NCBI GenBank assembly: GCA_021821705.1
Contig: JAKACE010000114.1
Location: 1-6,286, forward strand
DNA: 6,286 nucleotides
DNA from: Actinomycetes bacterium
Lineage (GTDB): Bacteria; Actinomycetota; Acidimicrobiia; Acidimicrobiales; Palsa-688
Direction of reading: 5' to 3'
Shown here: piece after piece, positions 5,375 to 6,286 of the stretch
Layout: each line of letters starts with the position of its first letter
Position numbering within the stretch: position 1 is the stretch's first letter
Program-made: the position numbers and the translations under genes
Notes under the pieces: model-generated
Databases searched by the model: none
Seen by the model: only the letters and a program-made list of their open reading frames with translations
What the model was told of the DNA's origin: nothing

Positions 5375-6286
5375 CTAGACGGCGCTCACCGCCACCACGC
5401 CATTGGTACGGACGTGGAGGCCGGGCAGGGAACCCAGCCCGGCAGCGTCGCCAAAGTCGGCGACGGCACCGTTACTGGCAATGGCCCAGAAGCCGCCGCC
5501 TTCGGGCGTGGCCAGGATGCCCACGTAGTGGGTGTGGGGGGCAGGCGCCTTGGGCGACCCGAGCGCCTTGGCGTCCCCGAAGGAGTAGACGTGGCCTGTG
5601 GACGACAACAGCCAGTAGCCCTTGCCGTCGGCGGTGCGGGCGATGGCCGCGACATGGCTCGACGGCGGGGCCGAGCCGTACGCCTTGGCGTCGCCGAAGG
5701 CGTAGACCTTGCCGTTGGAGCCGACGACCCAGTAGCCGGCGTTGTCGGGCGTCCCGGCGATGGCCACGATGTCGTGGACATGGTCGCCGAGCCCCGGGAC
5801 CGAGCCCAGGCTGCGGGCGTCGCCGAAGGAGAAGACTCCTCCGTCGGCGCCCACCATCCAGTAACCGCGGCCGTCGGCGGTGGGAACGATGCCGACCACG
5901 TCGCGGACATGGACGTGCAGTGAGGGCAGGGAACCGTGGTACGTGGCGTTGCCGAAATCGAACACGCCCCCGTCGGCGCCCACCATCCAGTAACCGCCGC
6001 CGTCGGCGGTCGGGGCTATGCCGACCACGTCCGACACCTTGACCCCGAGGGCGGGAAGGGAACCCTGGAAGTGGGCACCGCCGAAGGAGAAGATGCCGCC
6101 GTCACGGCCCACCATCCAGTACCCCGCTTCGGCGAGGGCCGGGCTCGGGGGCGGCCCCGGCGTGGTGGGCGTCGTGCTGGGGGGCGTGGGGGGCGTGGTC
6201 GTGGGTGTCGTCGTGGGCGGCACGACGCCGACGCCACCTCCGCCGCCACCGCCACCGCCACCACCGCTGGTGCCGGTGGCCGGGGT
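5375..6286 (-). CDS. Acidimicrobiia-type GYWMVG-repeat protein, C-terminal 303 residues (5' end off window)
   Basis: The C-terminal part of a probably exported, surface-associated protein; its start and N-terminal domain lie beyond base 6286. In order it has a Gly-11 tract (residues 8-18 of the visible part), a Pro/Thr-rich linker (22-51) typical of wall-spanning or flexible extracellular segments, and six tandem repeats (55-303) ending in TAG. The repeats have the pattern G-Y-W-M-V-G-x-D-G-G-x-F-x-F-G-D-A-x-x-x-G-S-x-P, then a V-V-G-I-x-x-T-x-D-G strand. Such repeats are abundant in Acidimicrobiia proteins and plausibly form a beta-propeller-like domain, six units matching a six-bladed ring. 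Binding partner and enzymatic partner domain are unknown. No signal peptide can be seen because the N-terminus is missing. The reading frame is open to the window edge; the GTG at 6223 is unlikely to be the start because it lies inside the linker. Confidence 0.85.
   Translation of the reverse strand, partial: TPATGTSGGGGGGGGGGGVGVVPPTTTPTTTPPTPPSTTPTTPGPPPSPALAEAGYWMVGRDGGIFSFGGAHFQGSLPALGVKVSDVVGIAPTADGGGYWMVGADGGVFDFGNATYHGSLPSLHVHVRDVVGIVPTADGRGYWMVGADGGVFSFGDARSLGSVPGLGDHVHDIVAIAGTPDNAGYWVVGSNGKVYAFGDAKAYGSAPPSSHVAAIARTADGKGYWLLSSTGHVYSFGDAKALGSPKAPAPHTHYVGILATPEGGGFWAIASNGAVADFGDAAGLGSLPGLHVRTNGVVAVSAV
5378..6124 (-). repeat. Six tandem ~43-codon repeats in the surface protein gene
   Basis: Units from 5' to 3' on the - strand, by residue of the visible part: 55-97, 98-140, 141-183 (43 residues each), 184-222 (39), 223-265 (about 42-43) and the rest to 303. 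Units 1-3 are also close at DNA level with a 129-bp period; for example the segment encoding GYWMVGADGG recurs near 5868 and 5997. The later units have diverged, with the last one reading GFWAIASNGAVADFGDA. Confidence 0.85.
6230..6265 (-). repeat. Gly-11 codon tract
   Basis: Eleven consecutive GGN codons (mostly GGT and GGC) encode polyglycine upstream of the Pro/Thr linker. This triplet-type simple sequence can change length without shifting the frame, so it may vary between strains. Confidence 0.6.

Noticed and set aside
5116..6042. 308-codon + strand open frame opposite the repeat protein
   Set aside because: The product is almost entirely Arg/Pro/Gly runs, a mirror of the repeat array; the - strand frame has clear protein repeats.
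5378..6124. Regular 129-bp DNA repeats as a possible CRISPR array or satellite
   Set aside because: The period is 43 codons, the frame is open throughout and conservation follows protein motif positions, so these are protein repeats rather than short identical repeats with unique spacers.

Overview
The window is GC-rich, coding-dense chromosomal DNA from a high-GC actinobacterium. The class Acidimicrobiia or a close relative is the best guess. The main clue is the protein at the right end, built from repeats of the type G-Y-W-x-V-G-x-D-G-G-x-F-x-F-G-D-A, which are characteristic of that group (established knowledge, not checked by a search). TAGNNT-type -10 elements and apparently leaderless GTG starts also fit actinobacteria.

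Left part (1-1593). The 5' end of an Lhr-type superfamily 2 helicase gene runs leftwards off the window. Divergent from it, on the + strand, is a non-coding RNA that I identify as RNase P RNA (rnpB, about 1091-1470). It has the conserved CR I-V blocks and a perfect 12-bp closing P1 helix between its two ends. A TAGGAT -10 box sits about 6 bases before its predicted 5' end. No protein-coding gene is needed in 977-1593.

Middle part (1594-4265, all + strand). First comes a small membrane protein of the low-affinity iron permease family. After a 130-bp gap with a possible hairpin terminator there is a tight three-gene unit: an unrecognised two-helix membrane protein, a barstar-like protein, and a ten-helix EamA/DMT transporter. 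The last two joins are a 5-nt gap and a 1-nt stop/start overlap, so the three are probably co-transcribed. The shared function is not evident.

Right part (4401-6286, - strand). An aldo/keto reductase with a complete catalytic tetrad lies downstream of the C-terminal part of the repeat protein. A 16-bp hairpin separates them and probably terminates the repeat-protein transcript.

The most notable points are paired compensatory changes in the P4 catalytic helix of RNase P RNA, a barstar fold whose inhibitor-face residues are replaced, two GTG-start genes with the same leaderless promoter geometry, and a repeat-bearing insertion in the Lhr helicase. I see no mobile element, CRISPR array, tRNA or obvious new multi-gene system.
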